This document shows, piece by piece, positions 22,340-33,949 of a stretch of DNA of 64,000 nt (positions within the stretch are counted from its first letter, which is position 1; every line of letters begins with the position of its first letter). The stretch comes from Marinobacterium lutimaris. GTDB taxonomy: Bacteria; Pseudomonadota; Gammaproteobacteria; Pseudomonadales; Balneatricaceae. Position numbers and translations under genes: made by a program. The stretch is taken from assembly GCF_900108065.1 (NCBI RefSeq), contig NZ_FNVQ01000001.1, positions 1,798,001 to 1,862,000 on the forward strand. Direction: 5' to 3'. The notes under the pieces were generated by a model. That model was not told the DNA's origin, made no database searches, and was given only the letters and a program-made list of their open reading frames with translations.

Positions 22340-23704
22340 CTATCCCAGTACCTGTGGCCCCTTGAGCGGCAGCGCCACGCGGATGCGAGTGCCCTCACCC
22401 TCACCGGCGTCTAGCCGGTACTCACCGCCCAGCAACTCAACGCGCTCACGCATGTTGCGCAGGCCGATGCCTAGCATATGCCGATTTGCCTGGGGATCAA
22501 AACCGCAGCCGTTATCCTTTAGATCAAGACGCACCTTGCCACCCTGATGATCCAGCTTCAGGGCGATATCGCTGGCGTCGGCGTGTTTTTCCACATTGGT
22601 CAGCGCTTCCTGTATCAACCGGTAAAGAGTGATCTCTATATCTTCCGGCAGGCGGGTCTCCGGCAGGGCCACCTCTTTGCTGATACGGATATTGGTGCGC
22701 TCGGAGAAGTGCTCGAGCAATGCTGCCAGACCGCGCTCGAGCCCAAGATCGTCGAGAATGCTGGGGCGCAGATCATGTGAGATGCGTCGCACCTCCTGAA
22801 TCGCCTGGTTGAGCACCTCACGGCCAACATTGAGATCCTCGAGCCCCTTCATCTCCCCCTGCCCCAGCTTGCGCTGCGCCAGCTCGATCCGATAAAGCAC
22901 AGTGACCATCAACTGATTAATACCGTCGTGCAGTTCGCGGGAGAAACGCCGCCGCTCATCGACCTGAAACTGGATCGAGCGGTGCGCGAGCGAGCGCAGA
23001 CGCGCATCGGCCAGACGCCCCTCATGCAGGTTGATCGCCAGCCCCAGCAGCACGATGATCAGCGTCACGCTGGAGACGATCACACTGACGTTGAAGAAGT
23101 TCTGCCGGATATTCATGCTGACTTCACCGCGAATCTGGCGCAGCTCAGCACTGATATCGTCCAGGTAAAGTCCGGTGCCGTACATCCAGCCCCAGTCCTT
23201 TATTTCCACCACGTATCCCAGTTTGCTCTCTACCTCATCCCGCCTGGGGTTGTGCCAGAGATACTGATGATAGCCACCACCGTCAGCAGCGATTCGCAGC
23301 AGATTGCGGATCACATAATCGCCGCTGTAATCCTGCATGTCGATCAGGTCCTGACCGACCAGCTCCGGCTGAATCGGATGGACCAGGTTGACGCCATCCT
23401 CGTCATAGACGAAAAAGTAGCCGTCCTCACCGAAGGTCATATCGTTGAGGATTCGCTTCACCTCCTGCTTGGCCAGATCCTCATCCTCGCCGGCAGCCTC
23501 GCGAACATGAACAACCGCGGCCTGCGCCATTTCGACATAATGCCGGAGCTCCCGGCGCTTTGAGTCGAGCAGGTTATCTTCGAAGATGGCGATCTCCTGC
23601 TCAGACAGCAGCACCGCCCCCTTGCTGCCCAGCCAGGTGATCAGAGTCGCCACCAGCAACATGGGCAGAATCGCCAGCAGCATGATTTTTATCTTCAGCG
23701 ACAT
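22340..23704 (-). CDS. Cache-domain sensor histidine kinase, HisKA_3 type
   Basis: A 454-residue membrane kinase. Helix 1 at about 8-28, a periplasmic single Cache domain (about 35-195, with GEDGYFFVYDEDGVNLVHP and WGWMYGTGLY), helix 2 at about 204-225, then a HisKA_3 dimerisation part with His259 in SRELHDGINQL and an ATPase domain (EALTNVEKHADAS, DNGCGFD). Cache domains of this subtype often bind small carboxylates, which fits the TRAP carboxylate transporter next door. It partners the downstream NarL-type regulator. Confidence 0.9.
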   Translation of the reverse strand: MSLKIKIMLLAILPMLLVATLITWLGSKGAVLLSEQEIAIFEDNLLDSKRRELRHYVEMAQAAVVHVREAAGEDEDLAKQEVKRILNDMTFGEDGYFFVYDEDGVNLVHPIQPELVGQDLIDMQDYSGDYVIRNLLRIAADGGGYHQYLWHNPRRDEVESKLGYVVEIKDWGWMYGTGLYLDDISAELRQIRGEVSMNIRQNFFNVSVIVSSVTLIIVLLGLAINLHEGRLADARLRSLAHRSIQFQVDERRRFSRELHDGINQLMVTVLYRIELAQRKLGQGEMKGLEDLNVGREVLNQAIQEVRRISHDLRPSILDDLGLERGLAALLEHFSERTNIRISKEVALPETRLPEDIEITLYRLIQEALTNVEKHADASDIALKLDHQGGKVRLDLKDNGCGFDPQANRHMLGIGLRNMRERVELLGGEYRLDAGEGEGTRIRVALPLKGPQVLG

Positions 23705-23764
23705 GACAGGCTCAATTCAGGGTACTCAGGAAATAGTGACTCAGGAAATATGCTCCAGATACAG

Positions 23765-23799
23765 AGAAGCCGACTGCAGAGGCTCTGCAATCGGCTTCT
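23765..23799 (-). terminator. Hairpin behind dctM
   Basis: A 16-bp stem with one mismatch (23765-23780 with 23784-23799, loop GGC). It lies between the dctM stop and the kinase gene. The T run is poor, so it may be a weak terminator or a message-stabilising end. Confidence 0.6.
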
Positions 23800-23818
23800 G
23801 TAACAGCTGAGGTCGAGG

Positions 23819-25105
23819 TTATACCAGGCCGAACCAGCTCGGGAAGATCATGATCGCCAGTACGATCAGGATCTGGATGGCGATGAACGGCATCACACCC
23901 TTGTAGATATCCAGCGTCGTTACCTCTTTCGGCGCCACACCCTTGAGGTAGAAGAGTGAGAAACCGAACGGCGGCGTCAGGAAGCTGGTCTGCAGGTTCA
24001 TGGCGATCAGGATCGCAAACCACAGCGGCGCAATACCGAGCACGTCGGCCACCGGCGCCAGAATCGGTACGATAATGAACGCGATCTCGACGAAGTCGAT
24101 GAAGAAACCGAGGATCAGGATGGCAATCATCGACAGGATCAGGAAGCCCATAGCTCCGCCCGGCAGATCAGACAGCACCTCTTCGACGATGTAATCGCCG
24201 CCGGTGTAACTGAACGCCATGGAGAACGCGGTCGCACCCAGCAGGATAGCAAACACCATCGCGGTCACCTTAACGGTTTCGATGGAGGCATCCATCAGCA
24301 TCCGGAAGCTGAACTGACGATACAGCAGCGCCAGGATCAGCGCGCCTACACCACCCAGAGCCGAAGATTCGGTCGGTGTCGCGATACCGGCAAAGATGGA
24401 ACCCAGCACCACCAGCACCAGCGCCAGCGGCGGGATGATGGAAACAGCCGCTTTAACGTAGAACTGACGGCGGTTGAGGCTCTCGTCACGGGGAACCGTC
24501 GGCGCCATCTCCGGCTTCATCCAGGCAATCGCCAGAATGTAGACCAGGTATGCACCCACGAGTACAGCACCCGGGATGATCGCGGCCTTGAACAGATCGC
24601 CCACCGGGATACCCAGCACATCACCGAGAATAATCAGGATGATCGACGGCGGGATAATCTGCCCCAGCGTACCCGACGCACAGATGGTGCCGCAGGCCAG
24701 GCGCTTGTCATAGTCGTACTTCATCATCACCGGCAGCGAGATAAGACCCATCGCCACCACGGAAGCACCGACAACACCGGTGGAAGCAGCCAGCAGCGCA
24801 CCCACCAGGACGGTGGAGATCGCCAGGCCACCACGGACGCCACCAAACAGCTGCCCCATGGACTCGAGCAGCTGCTCGGCCAAACGCGTGCGCTGCAGCA
24901 CGATACCCATAAAGATAAACAGCGGAACCGCCATCATGGTGGTGTTTTCCATGATGCTCTGAATGCGGAACGGCATAAACGCGAACATATCCGGACCTTC
25001 GGCAAGTACACCGAAGATCAGGGCCACACCACCGAAGGTGTAGGCCACCGGAAAGCCGACCAGCAACATAAGCAGGGCGGCAAAAAACATGATAATACCG
25101 ATCAT
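23819..25105 (-). CDS. dctM: TRAP transporter large permease (DctM)
   Basis: A 428-residue inner-membrane protein with about a dozen hydrophobic segments, matching the DctM family length and its marks: FVEIAFIIVPILAP near residue 330 and TPPFGFSLFYLKG near 385. It moves the substrate across the membrane with sodium, taking it from the DctP protein together with DctQ. Overlaps nothing but follows dctQ by 18 bp, so P-Q-M form one operon. Gene order and size resemble the subtype that carries 2-oxo or aromatic carboxylates. Confidence 0.93.
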   Translation of the reverse strand: MIGIIMFFAALLMLLVGFPVAYTFGGVALIFGVLAEGPDMFAFMPFRIQSIMENTTMMAVPLFIFMGIVLQRTRLAEQLLESMGQLFGGVRGGLAISTVLVGALLAASTGVVGASVVAMGLISLPVMMKYDYDKRLACGTICASGTLGQIIPPSIILIILGDVLGIPVGDLFKAAIIPGAVLVGAYLVYILAIAWMKPEMAPTVPRDESLNRRQFYVKAAVSIIPPLALVLVVLGSIFAGIATPTESSALGGVGALILALLYRQFSFRMLMDASIETVKVTAMVFAILLGATAFSMAFSYTGGDYIVEEVLSDLPGGAMGFLILSMIAILILGFFIDFVEIAFIIVPILAPVADVLGIAPLWFAILIAMNLQTSFLTPPFGFSLFYLKGVAPKEVTTLDIYKGVMPFIAIQILIVLAIMIFPSWFGLV

Positions 25106-25123
25106 TATCTCAACCCTGCCCGA

Positions 25124-25660
25124 TTAATGCTGTACCGGTGTGTAGCCATCATCTTTCAGACGACCACTGAGAATATTGATCGACTTAAGCGCCAGACCAA
25201 CACCACTGATAAAGTTGAAGAACATCGCGAACGGAATCACTGACTTGATGATCCAGCGGTTCGGCAGACCACCTGGGTCGCCGGAGCCTTCGCCCAGCTG
25301 GAAGGATTCACGTGCGAAATCGACGCCGTACCAGGCGACCAGCAGGCAGAACGGCATCAGCAGGACAAAGGTGCAGATCAGATCGATCCAGGCCCGGCGA
25401 CGCACGCTGAGCTGATCGTAAATAACATCGACACGCACATGCCCACCCGCTTTCAGGGTAAACGGAATACCCAGCATGAACATCGCCGCGTAGAGATGCC
25501 ATTCCATCTCCTGCATACCGATGTACACGGTATTGAAAATGTAACGCGAGGCAACATCAAAAAAGACGTTGAACAGCATCAGGATAAACAGTACTGCAGC
25601 AATCTTGCCGAGCAGATCGGAAAACCGATCAATCGTCTGTTGAAGACGTAGAAGGAACAT
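25124..25660 (-). CDS. dctQ: TRAP transporter small permease (DctQ)
   Basis: A 178-residue protein with four hydrophobic segments, including FILMLFNVFFDVASRY and the conserved YIGMQEMEWHLYAAMFMLG seen in DctQ proteins, then GGHVRVDV. ATG 25660 is chosen because GAGG lies 9 bp before it; the in-frame ATG at 25675 overlaps that ribosome site. Partner of DctM. Confidence 0.92.
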   Translation of the reverse strand: MFLLRLQQTIDRFSDLLGKIAAVLFILMLFNVFFDVASRYIFNTVYIGMQEMEWHLYAAMFMLGIPFTLKAGGHVRVDVIYDQLSVRRRAWIDLICTFVLLMPFCLLVAWYGVDFARESFQLGEGSGDPGGLPNRWIIKSVIPFAMFFNFISGVGLALKSINILSGRLKDDGYTPVQH

Positions 25661-25702
25661 GATTTTCAACCTCATGGACCGAGGATTAGGACCAGATAAC
25701 AG

Positions 25703-25734
25703 GCAGAACCCCGCCCATCCGGGCGAAGCTCTGC
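25703..25734 (-). terminator. Intergenic hairpin between dctP and dctQ
   Basis: GCAGAAC-CCCGCCC can fold with GGGCGAAGCTCTGC around loop ATCC. It has no clear T run. Such stems between the binding-protein gene and the permease genes are common in transport operons, where they keep the binding protein in excess. Confidence 0.6.
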
Positions 25735-25746
25735 TTGAGCGAGGCG

Positions 25747-26823
<1,077 letters not shown>

Positions 26824-27083
26824 TATTCTTATATCCTTTTTGTATTGGGGATTCTCCAGATTCAGCATAGACGCTGATCCGAATGCTGACAGTTTCTCAA
26901 CAGATGTCAGCCTTACCTATTCGCAGTTCCCCGCAACAGGCTCAGGAAGACTACGTAGCGTCTAAGTATTTTTACTTAGTTTCATCTAAGTAATAACAGC
27001 TAGGTAGGAAGAAGATATGACAGCGACGGAAAGCGCCCGGCTTACGCGCCATCAAGCTTAAACGGGGAATAATCCTGGACCAT
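26824..27083. promoter_or_regulatory. dctP promoter region with CTAAGTA repeats
   Basis: This gene-free stretch holds three copies of the heptamer CTAAGTA: 26962-26968, inverted at 26973-26979 (TACTTAG, 4-bp gap, a perfect dyad) and again at 26986-26992. A second dyad GCTGACA / TGTCAGC lies at 26884-26890 and 26905-26911, nearer the gene. NarL-type regulators bind paired heptamers of TACYYMT form, so these are good candidates for the regulator at 21679. No convincing -35/-10 pair was found. Confidence 0.6.
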
Positions 27084-27116
27084 AAAAAAGGGCGCCCCTT
27101 GCGGAGACGCCCTTTT
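27084..27116 (-). terminator. Terminator behind the chemoreceptor gene
   Basis: On the minus strand AAAAGGGCG pairs with CGCCCTTTT, ending in a run of Ts. It lies 22 bp past the chemoreceptor stop. Confidence 0.88.
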
Positions 27117-27138
27117 CGATAGCTTGATTAAAAGCAGA

Positions 27139-28989
27139 TCAGCAGCGGAAGCGCGACGTCATGGTCTGCAGGTTATCCGCATGGCTCACCACCTCGGTGG
27201 AGAAGCCTCCGATCTCACGAGTACGCTCGGAACCGCGGGAAACGTTATCAAGCACCGCGTTCATGCTGTGGGCGATCGACTGGGCTGTCGCCGCAATCTG
27301 CTCGATGCTGGCTGCCTGCTGCTGGTTACGGTCGCTGACCTCGCCAAACAGTGAGCGGATCTGCTCCATCTCATGAATCGCCTCACCACCCTGGCTACGG
27401 CTCTCATTCACCTGATGCTGTCCATCCTCCATGGCGCGGAGGATCTGGTTCATCTGGCCCTGCATATTGTTGTTGATGTCGTTGATGCTGGAGGTGGCAG
27501 ACACCGTTTTCTCCGCCAGAGAGCGCACCTCATCGGCCACCACGGAGAAACCACGTCCCGCCTCGCCGGCACGGGCCGCCTCGATCGCGGCGTTTAGCGC
27601 CAGCAGATTGGTCTGCTCGGCCAGGCCGTTGATCATATCGGTCACGCCATCGACACGAGAGGAAGCTTCGTTCAGCCTGTTCAGCTCATCGTGAATGCGG
27701 GCAAACAGCGCGGAGATCTGTTCCAGAGAGCCCAGCGCTCCGGTAATCACTGCACCGCCTTTCTCGGTGGCGGCTTCCGCCTCACCGGACAAGCGGTTGG
27801 TCTCTTCGGACGCATTGGCCATTTCAGCCACGGTCTGGCTGATCTCTTCAGCCGCCGCCGCCACAGATCCGGTTTCAGACTCGGTCTGTTCACTTTCGGC
27901 GATCTGCGTCTTCAGCGTATCGCTGAGTTCGGTGGACATATGCTGTAGCTGGGAGCTGCTCTCTTTAACACTGTTAAGCACCGAGCCGAGCTGTTCATTC
28001 AAGTGGTTAACGGCAACACCAAGACGATCAAACTCATCCTGACGACCTTCGCTGACCGGCAGACGCAACTCCAGATCCCCTGCTGCCACCTTCTCCAGCG
28101 ATGTAACGGTGGTGTTCAGCGCAGTGGTAGAACGCTTCAGCGTCAGCATCAACAGCAGCAGTACCGCCGCAGCGACACCGATACCGGCGATCAGGATGGT
28201 GGTGCGGGCGGTCTTGCTGGCACTGTCGGCATCGTTTCGTGCCTGCTCCAGCTGCGCCAGAACCTGTTCGAAACGCTGGTCAACCTGCTGGTTGAACTGC
28301 TTCAGCTGGGCCTCGGCGCTGACCGCCTCCTGGTTCTGGTGCTGAATCAGCGAGATCAGCGCTTCCACCTCGGTGGCGATCTCTTCCAGCGGCGCATCAA
28401 AGGTATCAACAAAGTCCAACTCGACCAGCGTCTGTCGCAGCTCCGACTTGGCAGCGCGAAACGCATCAAAAGACTCAGGAGAGCGCTGCTCGATCAACGC
28501 GGCAATACTATCCTGCATCTTCTGGAACGGCTTGCGCATAAAGGAGAACAGCGTCTCGAGAAACTCGGCCTGACGATCGGCGACTACTTTGCGCTGACCT
28601 TCAGCGTTGTTGTTACCGATCGCCTGGGCGTCTTTAATCACCGCGCTTTGGGAGACAAGCCAGGTGTCCAGTGTGGCATCCAGCTCTTCTGCGCCCCTCA
28701 TGCCCTGAGCGCTGAGACCACCAAGGATACGATCCTGGGTCGCCTGGAACTCTGGCAGCGCCGCTTCGGCAGCTTTTCCGGAAAGGCGGGAAACGGTAGA
28801 GACTTCGGACCGCAGACTACTGAGATCGATCACCCAGCGGCCCAGAGTATCTACTCTTTCGGCGGCCCGGGACTGACTGTTGAGCGAGGAGATGGAGAGG
28901 AAAATCAGAGCGGCGAAACCGACAACCGTCAGTACGACCACGAGCATGAGGTTCTGCTTGAACCCCAGCTTGAAGCGGGAGAGTGACAT
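27139..28989 (-). CDS. Methyl-accepting chemotaxis protein
   Basis: A 616-residue receptor. Helix 1 at about 13-33, a helical periplasmic ligand domain (about 35-270, four-helix-bundle type), helix 2 at about 272-292, HAMP to about 345, then the long signalling coiled coil. The hairpin tip with [20 protein letters not shown] is intact. It should report to CheA/CheW; those genes are not in the window. It is next to the TRAP transporter and may sense the same compound, but has its own terminator and strand-mates only by neighbourhood. Confidence 0.93.
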   Translation of the reverse strand: MSLSRFKLGFKQNLMLVVVLTVVGFAALIFLSISSLNSQSRAAERVDTLGRWVIDLSSLRSEVSTVSRLSGKAAEAALPEFQATQDRILGGLSAQGMRGAEELDATLDTWLVSQSAVIKDAQAIGNNNAEGQRKVVADRQAEFLETLFSFMRKPFQKMQDSIAALIEQRSPESFDAFRAAKSELRQTLVELDFVDTFDAPLEEIATEVEALISLIQHQNQEAVSAEAQLKQFNQQVDQRFEQVLAQLEQARNDADSASKTARTTILIAGIGVAAAVLLLLMLTLKRSTTALNTTVTSLEKVAAGDLELRLPVSEGRQDEFDRLGVAVNHLNEQLGSVLNSVKESSSQLQHMSTELSDTLKTQIAESEQTESETGSVAAAAEEISQTVAEMANASEETNRLSGEAEAATEKGGAVITGALGSLEQISALFARIHDELNRLNEASSRVDGVTDMINGLAEQTNLLALNAAIEAARAGEAGRGFSVVADEVRSLAEKTVSATSSINDINNNMQGQMNQILRAMEDGQHQVNESRSQGGEAIHEMEQIRSLFGEVSDRNQQQAASIEQIAATAQSIAHSMNAVLDNVSRGSERTREIGGFSTEVVSHADNLQTMTSRFRC

Positions 28990-29171
28990 CCTATGTTTCC
29001 TTGTAATCGTTATATCCAGCGATACGTCGGCCCCCTGCCGCCCTTAACTTTGCCCTGCGCCATGCAGCCTGGGGGAAAACCGACTGTAACTATATCGACA
29101 TCATCCGCTAAGACTTTAGTACCACCTCTGTCGCAAAACAACCCCAAAAATATTGCAACTTGCTGATTTAA

Positions 29172-31193
29172 TTACTCCGGAAGGGAGGCGTGTTTGATCC
29201 GTTCAAGCTCGTCACGCAGCTGCGCCGCTTTCTCAAACTCCAGGTTACGCGCCGCTTCGTACATCTGGTCTTCAAGCTGGTTGATCGTTTTGGCCAGCTC
29301 CTTGGTACTCATGCCGCGCTCATCCACCCGGTATTCCGCGGCCGGCTCTGCCGCCTTGCGCGCCCCACGGGAACTCTTACGACCCGGCACGGCACTGGCG
29401 CCCTCCATGATATCGGCCACCGATTTAACGATCCCTTTAGGCGTAATACCGTGCTCTTCGTTGTGGGCGATCTGCTTTTCACGACGCCGCTCGGTTTCAT
29501 CCATGGCCCGCTGCATGGACCCGGTGATGCGATCAGCATAGAGAATGGCGCGGCCATTAACGTTACGGGCGGCACGACCGATGGTCTGGATCAGCGAGGT
29601 ATCGGAGCGCAGGAAGCCCTCCTTGTCGGCGTCGAGAATCGCCACCAGCCCCACCTCGGGCATATCGATCCCTTCACGCAGCAGGTTGATACCGACCAGC
29701 ACATCGAACTCACCGATACGCAGGTCACGGATAATTTCGACACGTTCCACCGTATCGATATCGGAGTGGACATAACGCACCCTGACATCATGCTCGGCGA
29801 GGAACTCGGTGAGATCTTCCGCCATACGCTTGGTCAGCACGGTGACCACTACACGTTCACCACGGGCCGCCACCAAACGGATCTCAGCAAGCAGGTCATC
29901 GACCTGGGTAGACGCCGGACGCACCTCAACAATGGGATCGACCAATCCAGTGGGACGCACCACCTGCTCGGCGATCTGCTCGGCGTGTGCAGCTTCATAT
30001 TTACTCGGTGTCGCCGAGACAAAGATCATCTGCGGCGCCAGCCGCTCCCACTCTTCAAACTTCAGCGGCCGGTTATCCAGCGCCGACGGCAGACGGAAGC
30101 CATACTCCACCAGCGTCTCCTTGCGGGAGCGGTCGCCACGGTACATGGCGCCCAGCTGCGGAATGGTGACGTGGGATTCGTCGATAATGACCAGCGAATT
30201 ATCCGGCAGATATTCAAACAGTGTCGGCGGTGGCATACCGGGGCCACGGCCGGAAAGATAGCGCGAGTAGTTCTCGATGCCGGAACAGTAGCCCAGCTCC
30301 AGGATCATCTCGATATCGTAGAGGGTACGCTGCTCAAGGCGTTGAGCTTCAACCAGCTTGTTATTCTCGCGCATCTGTTCAAGACGCTCGCGCAGCTCCT
30401 CCTTGATCTTATCCACCGCTTCGAGCAATACCTCACGCGGCGTCACATAGTGCGTTTTCGGATAGATGGTGGCCCGGGGCACCTTGCGCAGCACCTCACC
30501 GGTGAGCGGATCAAAGTGGCTGATCTGCTCGATCTCGTCATCGAACAGCTCGATACGGATCGCCTCGACCTCCGATTCCGCCGGAAACACATCGATGACG
30601 TCGCCACGCACCCGGTAGGTGCCACGGTGTAACTCCACGTCATTGCGGGTGTACTGCAGCTCCGCCAGCCGTCTTAGCAGACCACGCTGATCGATGCGGT
30701 CGCCGCGATCCAGGTGCAGCATCATCGACAGGTAGGACTTGGGATCGCCCAAACCATAGATCGAAGACACCGTCGCCACGATGATCGCATCCTCGCGCTC
30801 CATCAGGGCCTTGGTGGCGGAGAGACGCATCTGCTCGATGTGATCGTTGATCGAGGCATCTTTCTCGATAAAGGTGTCGGATGAAGGAACGTAGGCTTCC
30901 GGCTGGTAATAGTCGTAATAGGAAACGAAATACTCCACCGCGTTATCCGGGAAGAATTCGCGAAACTCCCCGTACAGCTGCGCCGCCAGTGTCTTGTTGT
31001 GGGCCAGAATAATGGTCGGACGCTGCACCGCGGCAACCACGTGAGCCATGGTGAACGTTTTGCCGGAACCGGTAACACCGAGCAGGGTCTGGGCCGCCAG
31101 CCCCGACTCCAGACCATCGACGAGCTTGGCGATCGCCTTGGGCTGATCGCCCGCCGGTTCAAATGCCGAGCTAACCTTGAATCTTGTCTTCAT
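29172..31193 (-). CDS. uvrB: Excinuclease ABC subunit B
   Basis: A 673-residue nucleotide-excision-repair helicase at the family's usual length. Walker A is [12 protein letters not shown], the DNA-wedging hairpin is [12 protein letters not shown], Walker B carries DESH, motif VI is [10 protein letters not shown], and the UVR domain closes the protein ([20 protein letters not shown]). ATG 31193 follows AGGATAGAAGG; a TTG 15 bp before is less likely. UvrB takes damaged DNA from UvrA and recruits UvrC. No LexA box was seen upstream. Confidence 0.97.
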   Translation of the reverse strand: MKTRFKVSSAFEPAGDQPKAIAKLVDGLESGLAAQTLLGVTGSGKTFTMAHVVAAVQRPTIILAHNKTLAAQLYGEFREFFPDNAVEYFVSYYDYYQPEAYVPSSDTFIEKDASINDHIEQMRLSATKALMEREDAIIVATVSSIYGLGDPKSYLSMMLHLDRGDRIDQRGLLRRLAELQYTRNDVELHRGTYRVRGDVIDVFPAESEVEAIRIELFDDEIEQISHFDPLTGEVLRKVPRATIYPKTHYVTPREVLLEAVDKIKEELRERLEQMRENNKLVEAQRLEQRTLYDIEMILELGYCSGIENYSRYLSGRGPGMPPPTLFEYLPDNSLVIIDESHVTIPQLGAMYRGDRSRKETLVEYGFRLPSALDNRPLKFEEWERLAPQMIFVSATPSKYEAAHAEQIAEQVVRPTGLVDPIVEVRPASTQVDDLLAEIRLVAARGERVVVTVLTKRMAEDLTEFLAEHDVRVRYVHSDIDTVERVEIIRDLRIGEFDVLVGINLLREGIDMPEVGLVAILDADKEGFLRSDTSLIQTIGRAARNVNGRAILYADRITGSMQRAMDETERRREKQIAHNEEHGITPKGIVKSVADIMEGASAVPGRKSSRGARKAAEPAAEYRVDERGMSTKELAKTINQLEDQMYEAARNLEFEKAAQLRDELERIKHASLPE

Positions 31194-31453
31194 CCTTCTA
31201 TCCTGCAATCGAGCGAACCGGGAAGTATAACGCGCCGCCGGGGGCTAAAGCATTCCGTTTACGGACGAGCCAGTGAATTACCCGACCGGTGATAGGGCAG
31301 CGCAAGTTTCCTATCATCAACTTTTTTCACCATCAGCGCCAAAATACGCCTTTTTAGGTCGCACAGGGATTCAGAGTCACCTCCGAATACTGTATGCTCC
31401 TAACGCATTTGCCATGTACATTTCAGGCGCTGACAGCAATAGAGGAATCAAGC

Positions 31454-32641
31454 TTGGACGTGCAACTTTCCAACCGCGTAAACAGCATCAAACCTTCTCC
31501 CACACTGGCGGTAACCAACCGTGCAGCTGAACTGCGTGCGGCAGGCCAGAACATTATCGGCCTGGGCGCAGGAGAACCGGATTTCGATACCCCCGATCAC
31601 ATCAAACAGGCAGCGATTGACGCCCTGAACAGCGGCTTCACCAAGTACACCGCTGTCGATGGTACTCCCGCGCTGAAAAAGGCGATTATTGCCAAGTTTG
31701 AAAACGAAAACGGCCTGAAGTACGAAGCCAATCAGATTCTGGTTTCCTGTGGCGGCAAACAGAGCTTCTTCAACCTGTCTCTGGCCCTGCTGAATGCCGG
31801 CGATGAAGTGATCATCCCTGCACCTTACTGGGTTTCCTACCCGGATATGGTGAAAGTGGCCGATGGTGTGCCGGTCATTCTGACCACTACCCAGGAGCAG
31901 CGCTTCAAGATCACTCCGGCGCAGCTGGAAGAAGCGATCACCGACAAGACCCGCCTGGTGGTACTGAACAGCCCGTCCAACCCGACCGGCGTTGCGTACA
32001 CCGAAGAGGAACTGAAAGCTCTGGGTGAAGTGCTCAAGCGCTACCCGAACGTGCTGATCGCCACCGACGACATGTACGAGCACATCCGTTTCACCGGCAA
32101 GCCGTTCTGCAACATCGTGAACGCCTGCCCGGAACTGTATGAGCGCACCATCGTCCTGAACGGCGTATCCAAGGCTTACTCCATGACCGGCTGGCGTATC
32201 GGTTACGCAGCAGGCCCGGCCAAGCTGATCGGCGCGATGAAGAAGATTCAGTCGCAGAGCACCTCCAACCCCACTTCTATCTCCCAGGTTGCCGCCCAGG
32301 CCGCACTGGAAGGTTCTCAGGAGTGCGTCGAAGAGATGGTCAAGGCATTCAAAGAGCGTCACGACTACGTGGTCAGCGCCCTGAACGCCATCGAAGGCGT
32401 TGAGTGCATCGAAGCGGACGGCACGTTCTATGCCTTCCCGAGCTTCCAGAAAGTGATCGACTCCCGTCCGGAGTTTGAAGACGATATCGCTTTCGCCGAG
32501 TTTCTGCTGATCGAAGCAGGCGTCGCCCTGGTTCCTGGTTCCGCCTTTGGCGCACCGGGCAACCTGCGCCTCTCCTTCGCTACCAGCCTGGACACCCTCA
32601 AGGACGCGATCGGACGCATCTCCACAGCACTGGCAAAGTAA
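31454..32641 (+). CDS. Class I aspartate-type aminotransferase
   Basis: A 395-residue PLP enzyme of the bacterial AspB/AatA subgroup: IIGLGAGEPDFDTPDHI at the start, SPSNPTGVAYT, the Schiff-base Lys in GVSKAYSMTGWRIGY, and the carboxylate-binding Arg near NLRLSFA. It makes aspartate from oxaloacetate and glutamate; many of this subgroup also transaminate prephenate. I start it at TTG 31454, seven bases after AGAGGA, since the family begins right there; upstream codons are unlike it. Divergent from uvrB. Confidence 0.93.
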   Translation: MDVQLSNRVNSIKPSPTLAVTNRAAELRAAGQNIIGLGAGEPDFDTPDHIKQAAIDALNSGFTKYTAVDGTPALKKAIIAKFENENGLKYEANQILVSCGGKQSFFNLSLALLNAGDEVIIPAPYWVSYPDMVKVADGVPVILTTTQEQRFKITPAQLEEAITDKTRLVVLNSPSNPTGVAYTEEELKALGEVLKRYPNVLIATDDMYEHIRFTGKPFCNIVNACPELYERTIVLNGVSKAYSMTGWRIGYAAGPAKLIGAMKKIQSQSTSNPTSISQVAAQAALEGSQECVEEMVKAFKERHDYVVSALNAIEGVECIEADGTFYAFPSFQKVIDSRPEFEDDIAFAEFLLIEAGVALVPGSAFGAPGNLRLSFATSLDTLKDAIGRISTALAK

Positions 32642-32680
32642 TGCTGTTGTGATGGAGAAGTGATGGAGTAGCGATCCAAC

Positions 32681-32705
32681 AGCGGCGGACACCCTGTCCG
32701 CCGCT
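32681..32705 (+). terminator. Perfect 11-bp hairpin behind the aminotransferase gene
   Basis: AGCGGCGGACA at 32681-32691, loop CCC, TGTCCGCCGCT at 32695-32705. It is followed only by TCCCTTTC, so it may be a partial terminator. The next gene's ribosome site starts 16 bp later. Confidence 0.65.
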
Positions 32706-32731
32706 TCCCTTTCATGGAAAGGAGATCCAGC

Positions 32732-33919
32732 GTGAAAACCCGCATAGTTGCTGAACTGTTCTCCCCAAGCCTCCTGCCCGTCGCACTGCTAAGCAAAGGC
32801 CACATCAAGTGGGCCAACGCGAGCTTCGAATCGATCCCCGCCGACATCCGCAGCCAACTGATCAAACAGGAAAAAGTGCTGGTGCATGATTACCTGTTCG
32901 AACGCCTCAGCTGCGATGAGCGCGAGCTTCTGATCGGCACTCCCTTTGTCAGCACCCAGCACGAACGCAAACTGATCCGCGAACTGCTGCCAGCCCTCGC
33001 CACCGGCGGCGATCCCTGGCTCACCTGCGCCCGTGTACTCGGACCGATGATCGGCAAATCGGAGCTGGTTGCAGTAAAGCACCAGAGCGAAGATGCGGAC
33101 GAACTGCTCGGTCACTGGTATGACGGCGACACCCTGCCGCCACGACGCCTGACATCGGAACACGCCATCGCCGAGAAGGTTTATGCCGCAAAAGATGATC
33201 GACTGCTGTTCGCCAACCCTGCACAGGAGTATCCCGAGGACTCCCTGGTCGCCGATAGCAGACCGCTCTATTTCGCCAGCCAGCGCGTCGATAGCAACGA
33301 TAAACCGCGCGGCTACCTGGCACTGCTTGAATCGGGCAATATCGATGCCCTGGCCGAGAACCTGCGCCTGTTGCAACTGGCCGGTGATGTGCTGGCGGGC
33401 CACTTTGCCAGCGAGCCCGAAGCCCTGCCGGAAAGCGACGACGAGCAGTTACACCCCAGAGACGAGCTAACCGGAGTTCCGGGCCGCTCCGCCTTTGACG
33501 CCGCGCTCGAAAAAGCCGAGCTGCGTTATCTGCAGACCGAGAAAAACTGCGAAATGGCGATGCTCGATATCAATGGCCTTTCAGCCATCAACAACCTCAA
33601 GGGGATCGAATACGGTGACCGGGTACTGAAGCTGCTCGCCAAGGGCCTCAAGTCGATCTGCCGCAGCGGCGACCGGGTATTTCGGTTCGGCGGAGATGAG
33701 TTTGTGCTGCTGATGCCGTTCGGCAAACATGCACCACCACTAATAAAACGCCTGAAGCAGGTAGAATCACAGCTGCGTAAGGACACCGGCATCGAGACAT
33801 TCAGCCTCGCTTACGGCATTTCCAGCCTGTCAGAAACCCAAGGCAGCAGCGACGACCTGATGCTACTCTGTGATCGAAGACTTCGAGACTCCAAGGCGGA
33901 GCAACGCAAAGAGACCTAG
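32732..33919 (+). CDS. Diguanylate cyclase with intact I-site
   Basis: A 395-residue cytosolic protein. The N-terminal part (about 1-235) is a sensory region of no named family with no membrane helix. The GGDEF domain covers about 250-390: catalytic FRFGGDEFVLL is preceded five residues earlier by RSGD, the RxxD inhibitory site, so product inhibition by cyclic di-GMP is predicted. I chose GTG 32732, which follows AAGGAGATCC; the in-frame ATG at 32714 lies upstream of that ribosome site. It probably shares a promoter with the aminotransferase only by read-through. Confidence 0.88.
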   Translation: MKTRIVAELFSPSLLPVALLSKGHIKWANASFESIPADIRSQLIKQEKVLVHDYLFERLSCDERELLIGTPFVSTQHERKLIRELLPALATGGDPWLTCARVLGPMIGKSELVAVKHQSEDADELLGHWYDGDTLPPRRLTSEHAIAEKVYAAKDDRLLFANPAQEYPEDSLVADSRPLYFASQRVDSNDKPRGYLALLESGNIDALAENLRLLQLAGDVLAGHFASEPEALPESDDEQLHPRDELTGVPGRSAFDAALEKAELRYLQTEKNCEMAMLDINGLSAINNLKGIEYGDRVLKLLAKGLKSICRSGDRVFRFGGDEFVLLMPFGKHAPPLIKRLKQVESQLRKDTGIETFSLAYGISSLSETQGSSDDLMLLCDRRLRDSKAEQRKET

Positions 33920-33949
33920 ACTCAAGCGACACTTACAAAGGGCGTATTG

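Noticed and set aside
29172..31260. LexA box upstream of uvrB
   Set aside because: No CTG-N10-CAG with the usual AT-rich middle was seen in the upstream stretch.
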